From: Thermomicrobiales bacterium
GTDB taxonomy: Bacteria > Chloroflexota > Chloroflexia > Thermomicrobiales > UBA6265
Length of the DNA: 64,000 nucleotides
Reading direction: 5' to 3'
NCBI GenBank assembly: GCA_041390825.1
Contig: JAWKPF010000008.1
Span: 62,001 to 126,000, forward strand
This document shows positions 30,223 to 41,904 of this stretch, one piece after another. How positions within the stretch are numbered: position 1 is the first letter of the stretch; every line of letters begins with the position of its first letter. The notes beneath the pieces are model-generated. The model was not told the origin of the DNA and searched no databases. It was given only the letters and a program-made list of their open reading frames with translations. The position numbers and the translations under genes were made by a program.

Positions 30223-31788
30223 CTACACCAATACCGGCGTTGGCTGCCGGTCGCGGGCGATCAACTCGCGACGCAAGATCTTGCCAGATGGTGATTTCGG
30301 AATGACGTCGATGAACTCCACCATGCGCACCTTCTTATATGGCGCCACCCGTTCAGCCACCCAGGCCATCAGTTCATCGGCTTCGACCGGCGCTCGGGCG
30401 ACCACAAATGCTTTGGGAATCTCCCCTGCATCATCGTCTGGATAGCGCACGGCGGCGCGTCCGCTACCGCCGGATGAGTCAGCAAGATGGCTTCCAGGCT
30501 CTGCCGGAGCGACCTGATAGCCCTTGTATTTGATGAGTTCCTTGAGCCGGTCGACAACGTAGAAATAGCCATCTTCGTCGGCATAGGCGATATCATACGT
30601 GTGGAGCCAGCCATCGGAATCAGGGTTGCCGCAGTCGCTTCAGGATCGTTCAGATAGCCCGACATCATTTGAATCCCGCGCATCCAGAGGCTCGCCGCGC
30701 TCGCCAGTGGGAAGATCCTGACCGCTTTCCCGGATCGACGACCCGCGCTTCAGTTCTGGATGTGAGCTTACCGGCGGATCCCTGTTTCTCGAACGGCGAG
30801 GTCGTTGGGACGAATCCAGCGTTGGCACCCTTCGCTCATGCCATACCCCTGTTTGACGAGGCAACCTTTGCGTTCCGGACGAGTTCCTGGACATCTCCGC
30901 CAAGTGGAGCCGCCCGGAAAGGATGAACGCGAGCGACGATGGTCATAGTTGTCGACGATAGGGTTCTTTGCCAGATGCACGATCAACGGTGGCGGCGTAA
31001 GACTTGGTCATGCGATAGGTCTGGACGAGCGAAACCGTTCGAAATCGAAGCGGGAGATGATGACGCTGGTCGCGCCGGCCATCGGGCCGGAGGCAGATTG
31101 ATCAACACGCCAAAGGCATGGAACAGGGGAAGCTGTCCGCCAGGACATCATGCTCTGGACACCTTCGAGCACCGCGCCAACAGCGCCGGTGGCGACCAGC
31201 GCTCGATGACTGAGCATGACGCTCTTGGGCATGCCAGTCGTTCCGCTGGAGCAGAGCAGTGCGGCGATGTCCGCTCCGGATCGATATCGACCACGGGAAC
31301 CGATGCGGTGCTGGCCAACGGTTCGTCGAATGTCCTCAGCGTTGGGTGCTCGCCAGGAACAACGATCCGGTCGTTCGTCAGCAATGGGGCATTCGCCGCC
31401 TGCACCGTATCGAGCAGCGCCGCGGATGTCGTGAGCATGAAGCGGGCCGATTGGCGCGAGAGTTGGGTTCCCAGCTCGTTGGCTGTCCAGGTCGGATTGG
31501 CGAGTGCCGCGATCGCTCAAGTGAGGTGATGGCATAGAACGCGATGGCATAGTCGATGCTGTTGAGGCGAACATCGCGACCACATCGCCCTTTCGCACCC
31601 TCGTTCATGCAAACCGGCGGCGGCGCGATCGACCTGGTGGCGAAGTTCGCTTCAAAGATCACGATCCGTCCGGATTCGGCATCGATGAACGCGGGCTTAT
31701 CCGCGAGACGAGTGGCGTTGCGCAGCGCGACGGTCGGAAATGGAGCATTCGGGATATCGACGTCTGGAATGTGGCTTCGGTAGTTCAT
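30223..31788 (-). CDS. AMP-dependent acyl-CoA ligase / synthetase (frameshifted)
   Basis: ANL-superfamily enzyme that activates a carboxylic acid as acyl-AMP and usually transfers it to CoA. The ATG at 31788 follows AGGAGA. N-terminus: PFPTVALRNATRLADKPAFI (about 31740-31680). The ATP loop CSSGTTGMPKSVMLSHRAL (about 31255-31200) is clear. Later come GIQMMSGYLNDPEATAATLI (about 30680-30620), GWLHTYDIAYADEDGYFYVV if joined (about 30610-30550), LKELIKYKGYQVAPAELEAI if joined (about 30540-30485), and the C-terminal lysine motif IPKSPSGKILRRELIARDRQ (about 30302-30243). Length of 520 codons fits 4-coumarate-CoA ligase-like members. First gene of the ligase/serine hydrolase/GMC operon. Acid substrate unknown. 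Confidence 0.87.
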
Positions 31789-31938
31789 CGTCGGTCTCCT
31801 GTCGTCAGGTGGGGCAAGCGCTTGTCGAATTGCCATCCCGGTTGGCTTGCCGGGGTTACTGACATCCTAGGTTCCCGCGGTTCGATGGTCGTCCGCCGAT
31901 CGGCGGATTTCACGCCCGACGGTGTCGCCTTCCCATCC

Positions 31939-31954
31939 ATACGTAATGACGTAT
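31939..31954. repeat. Small palindrome upstream of the acyl-CoA ligase
   Basis: ATACGT (31939-31944) and ACGTAT (31949-31954) form perfect 6-bp arms around a 4-base spacer. The site lies in the 228-bp gap between the LuxR regulator stop (32016) and the ligase start (31788), a reasonable place for an operator. Confidence 0.35.
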
Positions 31955-32015
31955 CGGTGGTAATAACGTGTCAGACGATCTCCAGTTCGACCGCTCACGC
32001 GGCAGCCGCCAGCCG

Positions 32016-34321
32016 TTATTGACGTCCGAGCTTGGCGAGAATGTGCTGTACGTGTGTCTGCGCGGTGCGCTCGCCTGACGAAAAAGCTGTTCGCCGATTT
32101 CCCGATTGGAGCGGCCGTCCCGAACGAGGCCGGAGGACTTCGATCTCACGTGGGAATCAGACCGAACTGCGGTCCATTGGCGTCGGATGGAACGGGGTAT
32201 GCTGCCGGTGGCGCGAGTCGATGCGCAGAGTTCACCAACGATCTCCTGCAGTAGTGTAATGGCTCCTGTTCGCCAGAGCGCTTGCATGCGCTCTTGTCCC
32301 ATCTACGTGCCGAGTCGCTCGGCTTCTTGGTCGTAACGACTTCGATTTGGAGGAGGGATCGCCCCAATCAGGCGGCTTAGGCTGATCGGCGCCCGGTGTG
32401 ACCGCTGCCCGCTCGTACGAGCCGGACGCGGCGAAGATGCGGCCCAACCCTCGAAGGCAATAGCTGTTCCAGGTTGTCGCCCAATTTCCAGCGGAACGCA
32501 AGGCTTTCCCGATAGAGGTTGTTCTGCCCGTTGAAAATCGCCGCGACTGCGCGCGACCTTTGCCAGATGGGACAGCACCATTCCCTGCCCAAAGTCGTTG
32601 CCATCAGCACGCGTGAACACCAGCGCTTCCTCGAACTGTTGTTCCGCGAGGGTGATCTTTACCTTGCTCGAAGTTGGCATGCCCAAGCCCCTGCAGTCCC
32701 TGGACGATCCAGAACGGCGGTTTGCTCGACGATAGTGCACCATCGATCGCTCGAACGCATCTACGCAGCGGTTCGATCCCCCCATCCATGCGTGTCGGCG
32801 CTCCCATGACATGAAGTGTCTGCGCGACAAGAAGAAGTCGTCACCTTCAGCGACGCTCATCGCGAGCAAGGGCTCCCAAAATATCCGCTGCGCGTTCGGC
32901 TCTCTGGTTAGAGAGCTGAGCCGCTACGGACAGCAACCATCCGCGCAATGGACCCGGGCTTGATCAGATCGTCGAGCACGAGCACCTGCTCCTTGGGAGC
33001 GTGATTCGGTGAAGTTCCTTTCGTATACCAATGGCGCGCGGGTGCGATGGCAAGATGGCTGGCCCGCTCGAGATCGCGTTGTTCAGCAAGAACGTGAGCG
33101 CGGATCGCACGTTGTCGATTTCGGCATCAGAAGAAGGCGGACCATTCCGCCTGCTTGGGACCGAACTTCTGTTCTGCCAGACGCCTAGTCGGTCGATGAA
33201 CCAGCCATTCCGCCAGGGCACTCATGGCGGTGTCTGCCTCGTCGTGGAATGCGAGTTGCTCCAGGCCATAGGCTCGCACGGTTTCGAGCGTCAAATCGCG
33301 ATTCGCCGGATGGTTGATCGATCTGCACTAGGGCTCTTGTCGACCAACGATATGATCCCTTCAGACGGTGCGAACTCTGGTTCGTTTTCCATTTGGCCAA
33401 GGACAGCAGCCGCCGATTCGGTAGTGCGGCCGCCGGGAAAGACCGCGAGCCGGCGAAAAAGCACACTTTCGTCGTCAGACAGAGGTCTGCTCAGGCGACG
33501 GCATCGCGCATCGTGCGCAGCCGGTCAGGCACATCGCGCCCTTCCCGGTTGAGGCGCCAGCCGGTCGACCAGCCGTGCCTGGATTGCCCGCGGGAGAGGA
33601 ACTTCACCCTGGAGCAGCGAGCTCGACCGCCAGCGGGAATCCATCGAGCCGGATGCAGATGTCCGCGACCGTCGCGGCTGTCTCTGGTGTGACGGAAAAG
33701 TCGGGATCAGCCGCTTGGGCGCGTTGCGTGAAAAGCCGGGCCGATTCCGAGGCAACAACTGATCGACCGTGGAATGTCGCGCGGGAAGCGACATGGTGGG
33801 CACAGGGAATTCATGCTCGCCGGCGATGTGCGGCGGCTCGCGACTGGTTACGAGCATGGTGAGGTTTGGACTGTGGGCCAGCAAATCGGAGAGTTCGGGC
33901 GCAGCCGCCATGACTTGTTCGAGGTTGTCGATCACAGCAAGAAGTTGCGCCCAGCAAGATAGGCCAGCAAGCCGTCTGGGTGACTACTCACAGACCGTCA
34001 GCAAAGCGCTTGCGCCATGGCAGGTAGCACAAGTTGCAGTTCGCGGATCGCAGCCAGCGGGAGAAATCACATTGCCTTCGAACCTATCGACCAGATCGGC
34101 CGCGATCTGCAACGCCAGACGGGTCTTGCCGGCCCCCGCCGGGACCAGTCAGGGTGACGAGCGGCACATCGTCTCGTAGCAGAAGCGCGGCGATGGTGTC
34201 GCGCTCCCGTTCGCGACCGATCAGTGGCGTGCGTGGCAAAGGAATATGGAGCTCAATTGTCGAGATGCTCCTTACGATCCGGCTCCGAGTTGGCTGATTC
34301 GCTGACCGAGGCCATCATCAT
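32016..34321 (-). CDS. LuxR-family regulator with STAND ATPase and TPR domains (copy 1, frameshifted)
   Basis: Large ATP-dependent transcription activator, about 765 residues. From an ATG cluster at 34321-34315: PRTPLIGRERERDTIAALLL if joined (about 34240-34180), Walker A VTLTGPGGAGKTRLALQIAA if joined (about 34160-34105), the conserved VIDNLEQVMAAAPELSDLLA (about 33935-33875) with LTMLVTSREPPHIAGEHEFP (about 33860-33800), LDGFPLAVELA-type sequence (about 33640), TPR helices (EVLASVRA-like repeats, about 33200-32300), and a C-terminal LuxR helix-turn-helix: VRDGRSNREIGEQLF (about 32140-32095), then SGERTAQTHVQHILAKLG (about 32070-32022), stop at 32016. Frame changes are frequent. Signal and targets unknown. 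Confidence 0.8.
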
Positions 34322-34368
34322 GATGCTGCTGTTGCTTGCCGTCAATTTATGGTCAAACCGGCAGGTAG

Positions 34369-36722
34369 CTACTCTATTCCGTGTTCCACCGCAAGCGCGG
34401 CAGCAGCAGCGCGTGTGTTGACGTCCATCTTGTCGAAATGCTGCTGGACGTGTGTTTGGGCTGTCCGCTCGCTGACAAAGAGCGCCTCTGCGATCTGCTT
34501 GTTCGAGCGGCCGATGCGAAATGTGCCGAAGGACCTCTCTCTCACACGGTTTGTAAGGTCGAAGGCTTCCTGCGCAATTTCGATTGGCCGAGCGGCAGTC
34601 ACGTCCAGGTCCGGTTCGAACGACCGTGGCGACCTCCTCAAGGGTGTTTGTCTGCCGTGTTCAACAGGCTGCGAGGCGATCGTCGCCCAGGTGTCTGCAG
34701 GCTGTGGTGCGCGCCTGCGCGTGGCGGGGTGCGGACCTGGCAACTCTGCGCCAATTGCCTCGCGCAGCGCATCAGCTGCGCCGAACAGCTGAGCCGCTTC
34801 CTCGTGTCGCCCTACCAGCACTTCCGATCTGGCCGAGCCCGCGTAGACATCCCTGGCCCAATTCGCTCTGGTGCTCCCAACGAAGCGCAAGGCTCTCTAC
34901 GAAGAGACTACGGGCGTGCCTGGGATCGCCTCCAGGCTCGGGCGATCTTGAAAGCGGTTGTCAATATCATGCCGGCATAAGCGGAGTTGCCGTCCTGCAG
35001 GAACACTGACAGCGCTTCGTCGAGAAGTGCCTTTCGGCCTGGTCGATATTGCCCAGTTCGAGAGTTCGCATGTCCCAGGCTGTTGAGCGCGAACGCCTCC
35101 CATGGCGCGATATCCGGCCGAGCGTGGGAAATCCCAACGCCGCCTCGAGTGAGCGACCGCGTCGTCAGATCGGCAAGACTATCATCGATAAACCCGGGTG
35201 GCGGCATTGGGCGGCGATGCCAAGGGATCGCTCAATGCGACGTTGGCTCGTGCACGCACTATCAACAACATCGCCATTGCCCGATCGATTTCGCCCATGT
35301 GAAACAGGAACCACTGCCACTGAGTTCCAGGCGGTGCCGCTTCGTCCCGATCAATCGCATCTCCCAACACGAGGGCTCGTTCTTCTTCGACCATCCTTCA
35401 AAGTTTCCACGTATGTACCAGCAGCGCGACGCATTGGCGATCATCCAGCTTGCACCGTCGACATCGCCCCTGTTCGAGCAGCCAGGCGATAACTGCCCGG
35501 AGATTGCGTCGACCTCAATTCGAAGAAGGTCGTCCAGGTTCGCTGGTTCGGCCCCACTGCTCATCAGATGCGGTCGTGGTTCGATCGATGAGCCATGCTG
35601 CGAGAGCGTCTCAGGTGGCGTGAGCCTCGCCGTGGGCATCGAGCTGTTCGAGGGCATATGCTCGGGAGCTGGTCTCCCGCCCATGCAAGATCTCAGTTCT
35701 CCCGCAGTCTGATCGACCTGGACGAGCAGGTTCTTGTCCAGCAGGAGGGACATCTACCTTCGAATAGGTCGATGGGCTGGGCGACATCGGGATTGGCAAG
35801 GAGACTTGCAGCCATCTCGGTGGGTACACCAGCGAAAACCGAGAAGATGGCGAAACAACGCGCGCTCTTCATCGGTGAGAAGGTCATAGCTCAACCGACC
35901 GCGTCGCATCGTGCGCAACCGGTCAGTGCATCCCGCCCATCACGGCTGAGCAATGCGAGCCGGTCGACCAGTCGAGACAGAATCGCCTGGGGAGAGGATC
36001 TTCACTCTGGCGGCAGCGGCTCGATGGCGGGGAGAAGTCCGTCCAGCCGGATGCAAATCTCCGCCACCGTTTCGACGTTTTCTGGTGAGATCAAGAAATC
36101 GTTCCGTACCCTCGCCCGTTGCTCGAAGCTGCATCGACTCTGATTGCCGCACCAACCTCATTAGGTGAGGGACGCGATGGAACAGCCAGCGGAAGGATCA
36201 GGAACTCATGCTCCCTCGATGCGGAGGGGTTCCCGACTTGTTGCGAGGATTGTCAGCTCAGGGCGGTGCGCCAGAGCTCCTGATACATCAGCGGCTGCCG
36301 GCATCACCTGTTCGAAGTTGTCGACGATGAGGAGCGAGAGACGACCGGAGAAATAGCGCAATAGTCCCGCCAAAGTAAGCGTCTGATCGCTCAAACCGAC
36401 CAGACCGACGCTGCAATCGTAGGAGAACCAGCTGAGGTTCTCATGTCGTCGCGAAGGTGGGATGAATCGAACGTTTCCTCGAAATCCTTGCTCAGATCGG
36501 CGGCGACTCGCAGCGCGATAGGTCTTCCCCGCCTCCAGCACCGTTGAGCGTCACTAGCGGCACATCTGGACGCGCAACAAGAAGCACCTGACCTTCGTTC
36601 GCTATCGCGGCCGATCAAGGGCGTACAGTACCAGGATCATGATTCGCTCGATATGGTGTGCGGTTGGGCGACCGTGTCGTCCTCTGAGCAGTGTGAATGG
36701 CGCGAGCGTTACCCGATATCAT
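34369..36722 (-). CDS. LuxR-family regulator with STAND ATPase and TPR domains (copy 2, frameshifted)
   Basis: Paralogue of the neighbouring gene, same strand and order. YALIGRDSERR (about 36640-36600) opens the ATPase; the Walker A is blurred by indels near 36545. Then LTLAGLLRYFSGRLSLLIVD (about 36385-36325), NFEQVMPAAADVSGALAHRP (about 36325-36265) and ELTILATSREPLRIEGA (about 36262-36210) follow. TPR-like sequence fills 35700-34900. The C-terminus is one intact frame: SARSEVLVGRHEEAAQLFGA (about 34835-34775), then a LuxR helix-turn-helix GRSNKQIAEALFVSERTAQT (about 34515-34455), HVQQHFDKMDVNTRAAAAAL and a stop at 34369. The 48-bp gap to copy 1 suggests a common transcript. The start is approximate. 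Confidence 0.78.
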
Positions 36723-36852
36723 CTTGCTGTTCGGACATAACGTCAACGGTCGGGGCAGATCCTCCATTTGCCTCCACGACCGTTCACAATTGGCCAGTAT
36801 GTGAAAGCCATCAGATGGACGCCGTGGCATAACAGCCGGATGGGGATCGAGT

Positions 36853-37532
36853 GTGACAGCCATTCTGATCGAGGACGGCCGAAATGCAACTGGTGCGGGA
36901 TTATCTCGGCCAGGCCGGATGCCAGCACGTCCGTCGCGCAGGATGGCGACGCGGCGCTGATTGCCGCGCGCAATGGGCGCCCCGATCTGATCGTGCTCGA
37001 TCTGGGATTGCCCAAACGGGACGGGCTCGATGTCATCAGGGAAATCCGCACGTTCGCCCGCATGCCGATCGTGATCCTGACCGCGCGCGGCGAGGAGACC
37101 GACCGCATCGTTGGGCTGGAGCTCGGCGCGGATGACTACATCGTGAAACCGTTCAGCCGCGTGAGGTGGTCGCGCAGGTGCGGGGCAGTCTTGCGGCGCA
37201 CGAGTGCTCGAGGATGACGTTCGTGTTGCGCCGCGGCACGATGGAGATCGACGTGCCTCGCATGCGCGTGGCGTGGATGGGGCGCCGGTCGAACTGACCG
37301 CTACCGAGTTCCAACTGCTCGCCACCATGGCGCGCCGCCCGGGACAGGTGTTCACCCGCGGGCAGCTCCTCGATGCCGTGCGCGGCGATGCGTTCGAAGG
37401 ATACGAGCGGGCAATCGATGCGCATATCAAGAACATCCGCCGCAAGGTCGAACCCGACTCGGCCAAGCCAACCTACGTTCAGACGGTCTACGGTGTGGCA
37501 GGATACCGCTTCGCGGAGGGGTATCGAGGTGA
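36853..37532 (+). CDS. OmpR/PhoB-family response regulator (frameshifted)
   Basis: Two-component response regulator. The receiver begins VTAILIED at GTG 36853; after indels, SVAQDGDAALIAARNGRPDL (about 36930-36988) is followed by IVLDLGLPKRDGLDVI, whose first Asp after VL is the phosphorylation site, then RMPIVILTARGEETDRIVGL (about 37058-37117) and GADDYIVKPF with the conserved Lys. The winged-helix output domain reads PVELTATEFQLLATMARRPG (about 37286-37345), QVFTRGQLLDAVRGDAFEGY, and RAIDAHIKNIRRKVEPD, ending GVAGYRFAEG. If one base is shifted, a TGA at 37530-37532 overlaps the kinase GTG. It probably works with the kinase that follows. Confidence 0.87.
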
Positions 37533-38614
37533 GTTCGACACACAGGAACCGCCACCCTGGTGGCCGGCAGACGAACCATGGCCACCCGACGACTGGAAGA
37601 TGGCAGCGACAATTCGCGCCGCGTATTGCCGCGCTCATGCTCGGACCCCGGCCTCCTGGTTCTGGCGTCGTGCGTTCTCTCCATGCTGCATCTATTGGGA
37701 CGTTTGGAGGAAGCGTCGACCGGGCCGGCAGCGACAGCAGGCGATCGTGCCATTCAGCGGTCTTGTCGTCCTCATCCTGCTGGCGTGTGCTCGGCACGCG
37801 CAGCTTTCTCGCGCGCCGCAATGCGCTGGCGCTCGACGAAGTGGCAGTAGGCGTGGACCACATCGCCGCCGGGGAGTACGACATCGGGCGCCGAGCGCGG
37901 GTGGCCCGAAACGCAAGATCTACACGGTCGGTGATGCTCCGCTGGCGGCCCGGCTGCGCAACGCCGAGGTACAACGTGTCGCGCTACAGGCCGAGATTGC
38001 GCAGACTACGCACACCGCTTTCCCGTGATTCGAGACCTGAAGAGGGATGCTGGATGGGTGTATCCCCGAGACAGTGATCATCTGCATCTGATCGTGCGGC
38101 GTAGCCGAAATGATGGCGAGTTGCTCGAAGACTTCGCACCGTCTCCTGCCGAGGCTGGCGCGCTGCGGCTGCACGGGGAACGGGTCGATGTTGGCGCGCT
38201 GCTCGATGGGGTTGGTGCAGGACTATCGCGGAAAGCGAGGCTACGCGGACGAAGTCGGTTTGACGCGCGCGCCAGGATGCCCGAAGCGCCGGCGAGGTCG
38301 ATCGGTGCGCCTGATGGAAATCCTCGACAATCTCTGCGCAACGCATTGCAGCACCACACCGGAGGCGAGATCGAGATCGGGGTCGAACGATCGCCGGACG
38401 AACGCTGTGCTCTGGGTGCACGTGGCGTTGAGATCGCCGCCGATCGAACTTCGTTCGTCTTCGGTCGGTTTACGCGAAATCAGCCGACTCGAGCAAGGGG
38501 CTTTTTGAGGTTGGGATTGGCGTCGCGAAGCGCTGGTCGAGGCCCACGGCAGGGTGATCGGCGTCGAGCGTGGAGAACGGCGCAACGTTTACGATCCGCA
38601 TCCCGCAACCGTGA
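37529..38614 (+). CDS. Sensor histidine kinase (frameshifted)
   Basis: Membrane kinase paired with the preceding regulator (GTGA overlap). Two membrane helices are split across frames: RIAALMLG plus LVLASCVLSMLHLLG (about 37615-37710) and VVLILLACVLGTRSFLARR if joined (about 37765-37820). A HAMP segment follows, ALDEVAVGVDHIAAGEYDIG (about 37828-37890), then RLRNAEVQRVALQAEIA leading to the phospho-acceptor box. That box is unreadable: restoring two lost bases near 38000-38005 gives HDLRTPLS. The ATPase half shows RLMEILDNL (about 38308-38335), GEIEIGVERSPDERCAL, and FVFGRFTRNQPTR (about 38457-38495, F/G2 region), ending ATFTIRIPQP at 38614. Signal unknown. Confidence 0.82.
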
Positions 38615-38708
38615 CAGGCGCTATGCAGGTGTCATGCCCCCGAGTTCGAGATCCGCGGTGGAGCGAATTCGCGAGACCGCATTTTACTCACCGGCAGAAT
38701 TTGGGAAG

Positions 38709-39803
38709 ATGAGCAGACGTGGGCGAGGAACGGCGTTCTCGACTGTGCTGGCGCAATCTGAGGCGAGCATCGCTATACGGGAGCCTATGCCGAGGAGCGG
38801 TTGGAACATGCCAGCGGCATCAGGTATGTGCAGTTCGATCCTGCGTCCGGGAACCTTGCTATTGCAGGAGAGGCAGGGCGCGCAATCCGTCGTTTCTCGC
38901 GCTCCTCTTCCGATGGTACGCGGCTCTATGCGGTAGACGAGCTCGAGGAAGGCGCGGTGGGCGCGTTCCGGCGCGATCCTACGTCCGGCGCGCTCAAGCA
39001 GATCAATCGACCGGCGGCGCGCATCCCGTGCTACCTGAGTCTGGACGCCATGGGCCGGTTTCTGCTGGTTGCCAACTACACCGGGGAAGCGTGGCGGTGT
39101 TGCCCTTGCAAACGATGGCGCGATCGCGCCAGCGGGTCAGGTGCTGGCGCACGAAGGGTCGAGCATCGGTCGATCGCCAGCAGGGTCCTGCCCGCACATG
39201 ATCCATCCGTCGCCCGACAGCCGGTTCGTCTACGTCACCGATCTGGGAACCGACCAGATCGTCTGTTACCAACCTCGACACAAGCTCCGGCCAGCTCATC
39301 GACGTGGCATGCACCGATGTCACCCCGGAATGGGACCGCGCCATTTCGCCTTTTCTCCCTGTTGGTCGAACGTTGATGGTGATCGGTGACTCGACTCGAC
39401 CCTGAACAGCTTCGCCGTCGAGCGTGACGGTACGTTGACAGCGGTCTCGACGGTGTCGACCCTGCGAGAAGGTTCGATCGACCGACCACCTGCACGCGCA
39501 TGTGCTCTTCTCGCCGGATGGCCGCTTTGTCTACGGTTCAGATCGTGGGCACGACAGCATTGCAGTGGCGGCTTTCGATGCCGATTCTCGCGTGCTAGAG
39601 ATCGTGCAGATCATCGAGACCGGTGGGCGGAACCCCGGAACTTCGCGATCGATCCCTCAGGCGCCTGGTTGTTGGTGGGAAATCAGAACAGCGACACGGT
39701 CACTGTGCTGGCGCGGGACGCGGCAACCAGTCGATTGACCACCACCGGCAACCGCATCCGAAACCGCATCTCTGGTGTGCTTGCTCTTCGTCGAGGAGCG
39801 TAG
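38709..39803 (+). CDS. Lactonase family protein, 6-phosphogluconolactonase (YbhE)-like seven-bladed propeller (frameshifted)
   Basis: Cytoplasmic or exported propeller that hydrolyses sugar lactones. Pieces: EHASGIRYVQFDPASGNLAI (about 38802-38862), SSDGTRLYAVDELEEGAVGA (about 38903-38962), FRRDPTSGALKQINR (about 38963-39010), CYLSLDAMGRFLLVANYTG (about 39030-39087), MIHPSPDSRFVYVTDLGTDQ (about 39198-39258), GPRHFAFSPC (about 39334-39360), HVLFSPDGRFVYGSDRGHDS (about 39497-39557), and RNFAIDPSGAWLLVGNQNSD-like sequence (about 39638-39700) with VTVLARDA. The xxSPDGRFxYVxxxG pattern is the family repeat. Start is uncertain (38709 or slightly downstream). It precedes three sugar-catabolism genes, so a lactone intermediate there is its likely substrate. 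Confidence 0.82.
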
Positions 39804-39804
39804 G

Positions 39805-41062
39805 ATGGAGACCGTTACGTCTCATGATCGTCAGCTGTGGGGATGGGCCGGCGGCATCTCGCCGGATTGGCCGAGCTGGAACGCTGCGTCGGTCACGTGG
39901 TCGAGTTGGTGGCCGTCTGCGATCTGAACGACGCCAATGCGAATGATCTGGCGGACGAAGCAGACCAGCTCCTGGGATATCGGCCGTTGGTGTTCACAGG
40001 CATCGAGGCGATGGCCGCGGGCGCCGATGGACTGGAAGCCGCCGATTGCACGACCGATTCCGGTTCGCACCATGTCAATGGCAACCGCGTTTGCTCGGTG
40101 CCGGTTGGCACACGATGGTCGAGAAACCGCTGGCGTTGACCATTCGCGGTTGCAATCAGGTGATCATGGCCGCGGAGCGTTCCGGGAAGATCCTGTCGGT
40201 GGCCGAGAATTTCGGCGCGATCCGATGAACCGTCTGGTGAAAGCGGTCATCGATTCGGGATGCATCGGCGCTCCACAATCGATCCTGAAACCAGCGTGCA
40301 TAGCCGGGATCACATCCTTATCACGCCGTGGCAGCACATGAAGCTAAGCGGCGCAATCACGCTCGATGCCGGGGTGCACAACGCCGATATCCTGCGCTAC
40401 TACTTCGGTCCGGTGGAGTCGGTTTTTGGGCAGGCGCGCATCTTTGAACCGGTTCGGGTGCGCGCCGACACGCTGGTCCCGGCGGGTACTACGGTAGGCA
40501 ACCAACATGCCCGAGCGGATCAGAAAGCCAACCGGCGAAGATGCGCTTTGTTCGGAATTGCTGACTTTTGCCAACGGCGCCATCGGGCAGTACGTCGACA
40601 ATCACGCGGGCATTGGCGCGCCGATGGTCGGTCGGCACGTTCGGCACGCGCGGTTCGATTACGCCTCCGGGTAACCGCAATGGACGCCCAGTTCAGGTGA
40701 CATTGGACGACGGAACCGAGGTGTCCAGGCGATGCCGTGCTCGATCTGGTGCCCGACTGGCGGCTCGATCCTGCCACCGCCGCGCGCTGTTCGGGAGCGA
40801 ACGGCCTGGAGGGCACGATTTCGACTTTGTCACCACCGATCGCGAGCTGCTGGCCGTGGGAATACGCCGAACTCATGCCTGCGTACGCACCGGAGCCAGG
40901 CCGGAAGTGGACGGCGCGGTTGGACGAGATGCGGTGGCGTTGATTTGCGCGCTCTTCCAGATCGCAGGTTGCCGGGCGCCCGGTGACGATGGCGGACGCG
41001 TCATTTCTAGTCAAATCGATGCGTATCAACGGGAGATCGATCAGCATTTCGGACTCGTGTGA
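39805..41062 (+). CDS. Gfo/Idh/MocA-family oxidoreductase (frameshifted)
   Basis: NAD(P)-dependent sugar or inositol dehydrogenase. N-terminal Rossmann: VSCG then MGRRHLAGLAELERCVGHVV (about 39842-39901), VELVAVCDLNDANANDLADE (about 39902-39960). MVEKPLALTIRGCNQVIMAA if joined (about 40110-40172) contains the catalytic-lysine EKP motif. SGAITLDAGVHNADILRYYF (about 40344-40407) contains the conserved D/GxH-N region that positions substrate, then GPVESVFGQARIFEPVRVRA. The last frame reads TTDRELLAVGI and AVALICALFQIAGCRAPGD, ending REIDQHFGLV at 41062. Its stop precedes the isomerase ATG by nine bases. Likely oxidises the sugar handled by the neighbouring isomerase and kinase. Confidence 0.85.
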
Positions 41063-41070
41063 GGCAGACG

Positions 41071-41904
41071 ATGAAGCTTTCCTATAGCACCTGGGGGATG
41101 CAGACTACTCCGATCGACGACGCCGTGCGGCATTGCGCCGCGCTCGGGTTCGATGGACTGGAACTCACCATCATCCCGGGTTGGCCGACTGACGCGACCA
41201 CGATGACCGGCGTGAACGGGAAACGCATCCGTCGTCTCTGTGGTGACGCCGGGCAGAGCTTTGTGGGATCTCAGGAAATGTCGATCTGTTGGCGGGGCGA
41301 TGCAGTCGCGAACGAGGCTCGATTGCGCAGCTATCTGGATTTCGCAGCGGAGATTCAGCATCCCGGCGATGAGTTGATCATCCCACGACGATCTCAGGCG
41401 CCACGCCGGGCGAGTGGGATGCCCGCAGGGGCAGACTCGTCGAGATCGTCAGCAGGTTGACCGGTATGCCCACAGGCAATGGCGTGATGGTTGGTATGGA
41501 ACCGCATGTGGCCCACGCATTGTGCATGCCGGACGATGCCGTCTGGCTCATCGAGCAGGTCAGTTCTCCTGGCGCGACGATTCACTTCGATATCAGCCAC
41601 TTCAATGTTCAGGGTATTCCGATGGAGAGATCGGTCATGAAGCTCTTGAAGTCTCGCGGCACACCCACATCAAGGACGGGCGTGGGCACTACCCGGAAGC
41701 GAGTTTCTGATTCCTGAAGGGAGATGGACTATCCTGGTATCTCCGCCTGATGTCGGAAGGCAGGTTATGACGGGCACATCGTGGTGGAAATCAGCCCTGA
41801 TGGTGCAACGGCGCCCAGACTACGATGCGTTGGCGGCCACGACCCAGACCTACGACGTGCTTTCCCGCGCCTTCGAAACCGCGGGTATCGACCCGGAGCC
41901 CTGC
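41071..41904 (+). CDS. Sugar phosphate isomerase/epimerase, xylose-isomerase-like TIM barrel (frameshifted)
   Basis: AP-endonuclease-2-like TIM barrel acting on sugars or keto-sugars with a divalent metal. The opening MKLSYSTWGMQTTPIDDAVR continues HCAALGFDGLELTIIPGW (41071-41187), intact for 130 codons; the LELT glutamate is a typical first metal ligand. After an indel near 41390, NGVMVGMEPHVAHALCMPDD (about 41478-41535) places a second Glu ligand, SPGATIHFDISHFNVQGIPM (about 41565-41625) gives the Asp/His ligands, and THIKDGRG (about 41668-41692) gives the metal-binding HIKD. The end reads YDALAATTQTYDVLSRAFET (about 41821-41880). It is followed immediately by the kinase ATG. Confidence 0.85.
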
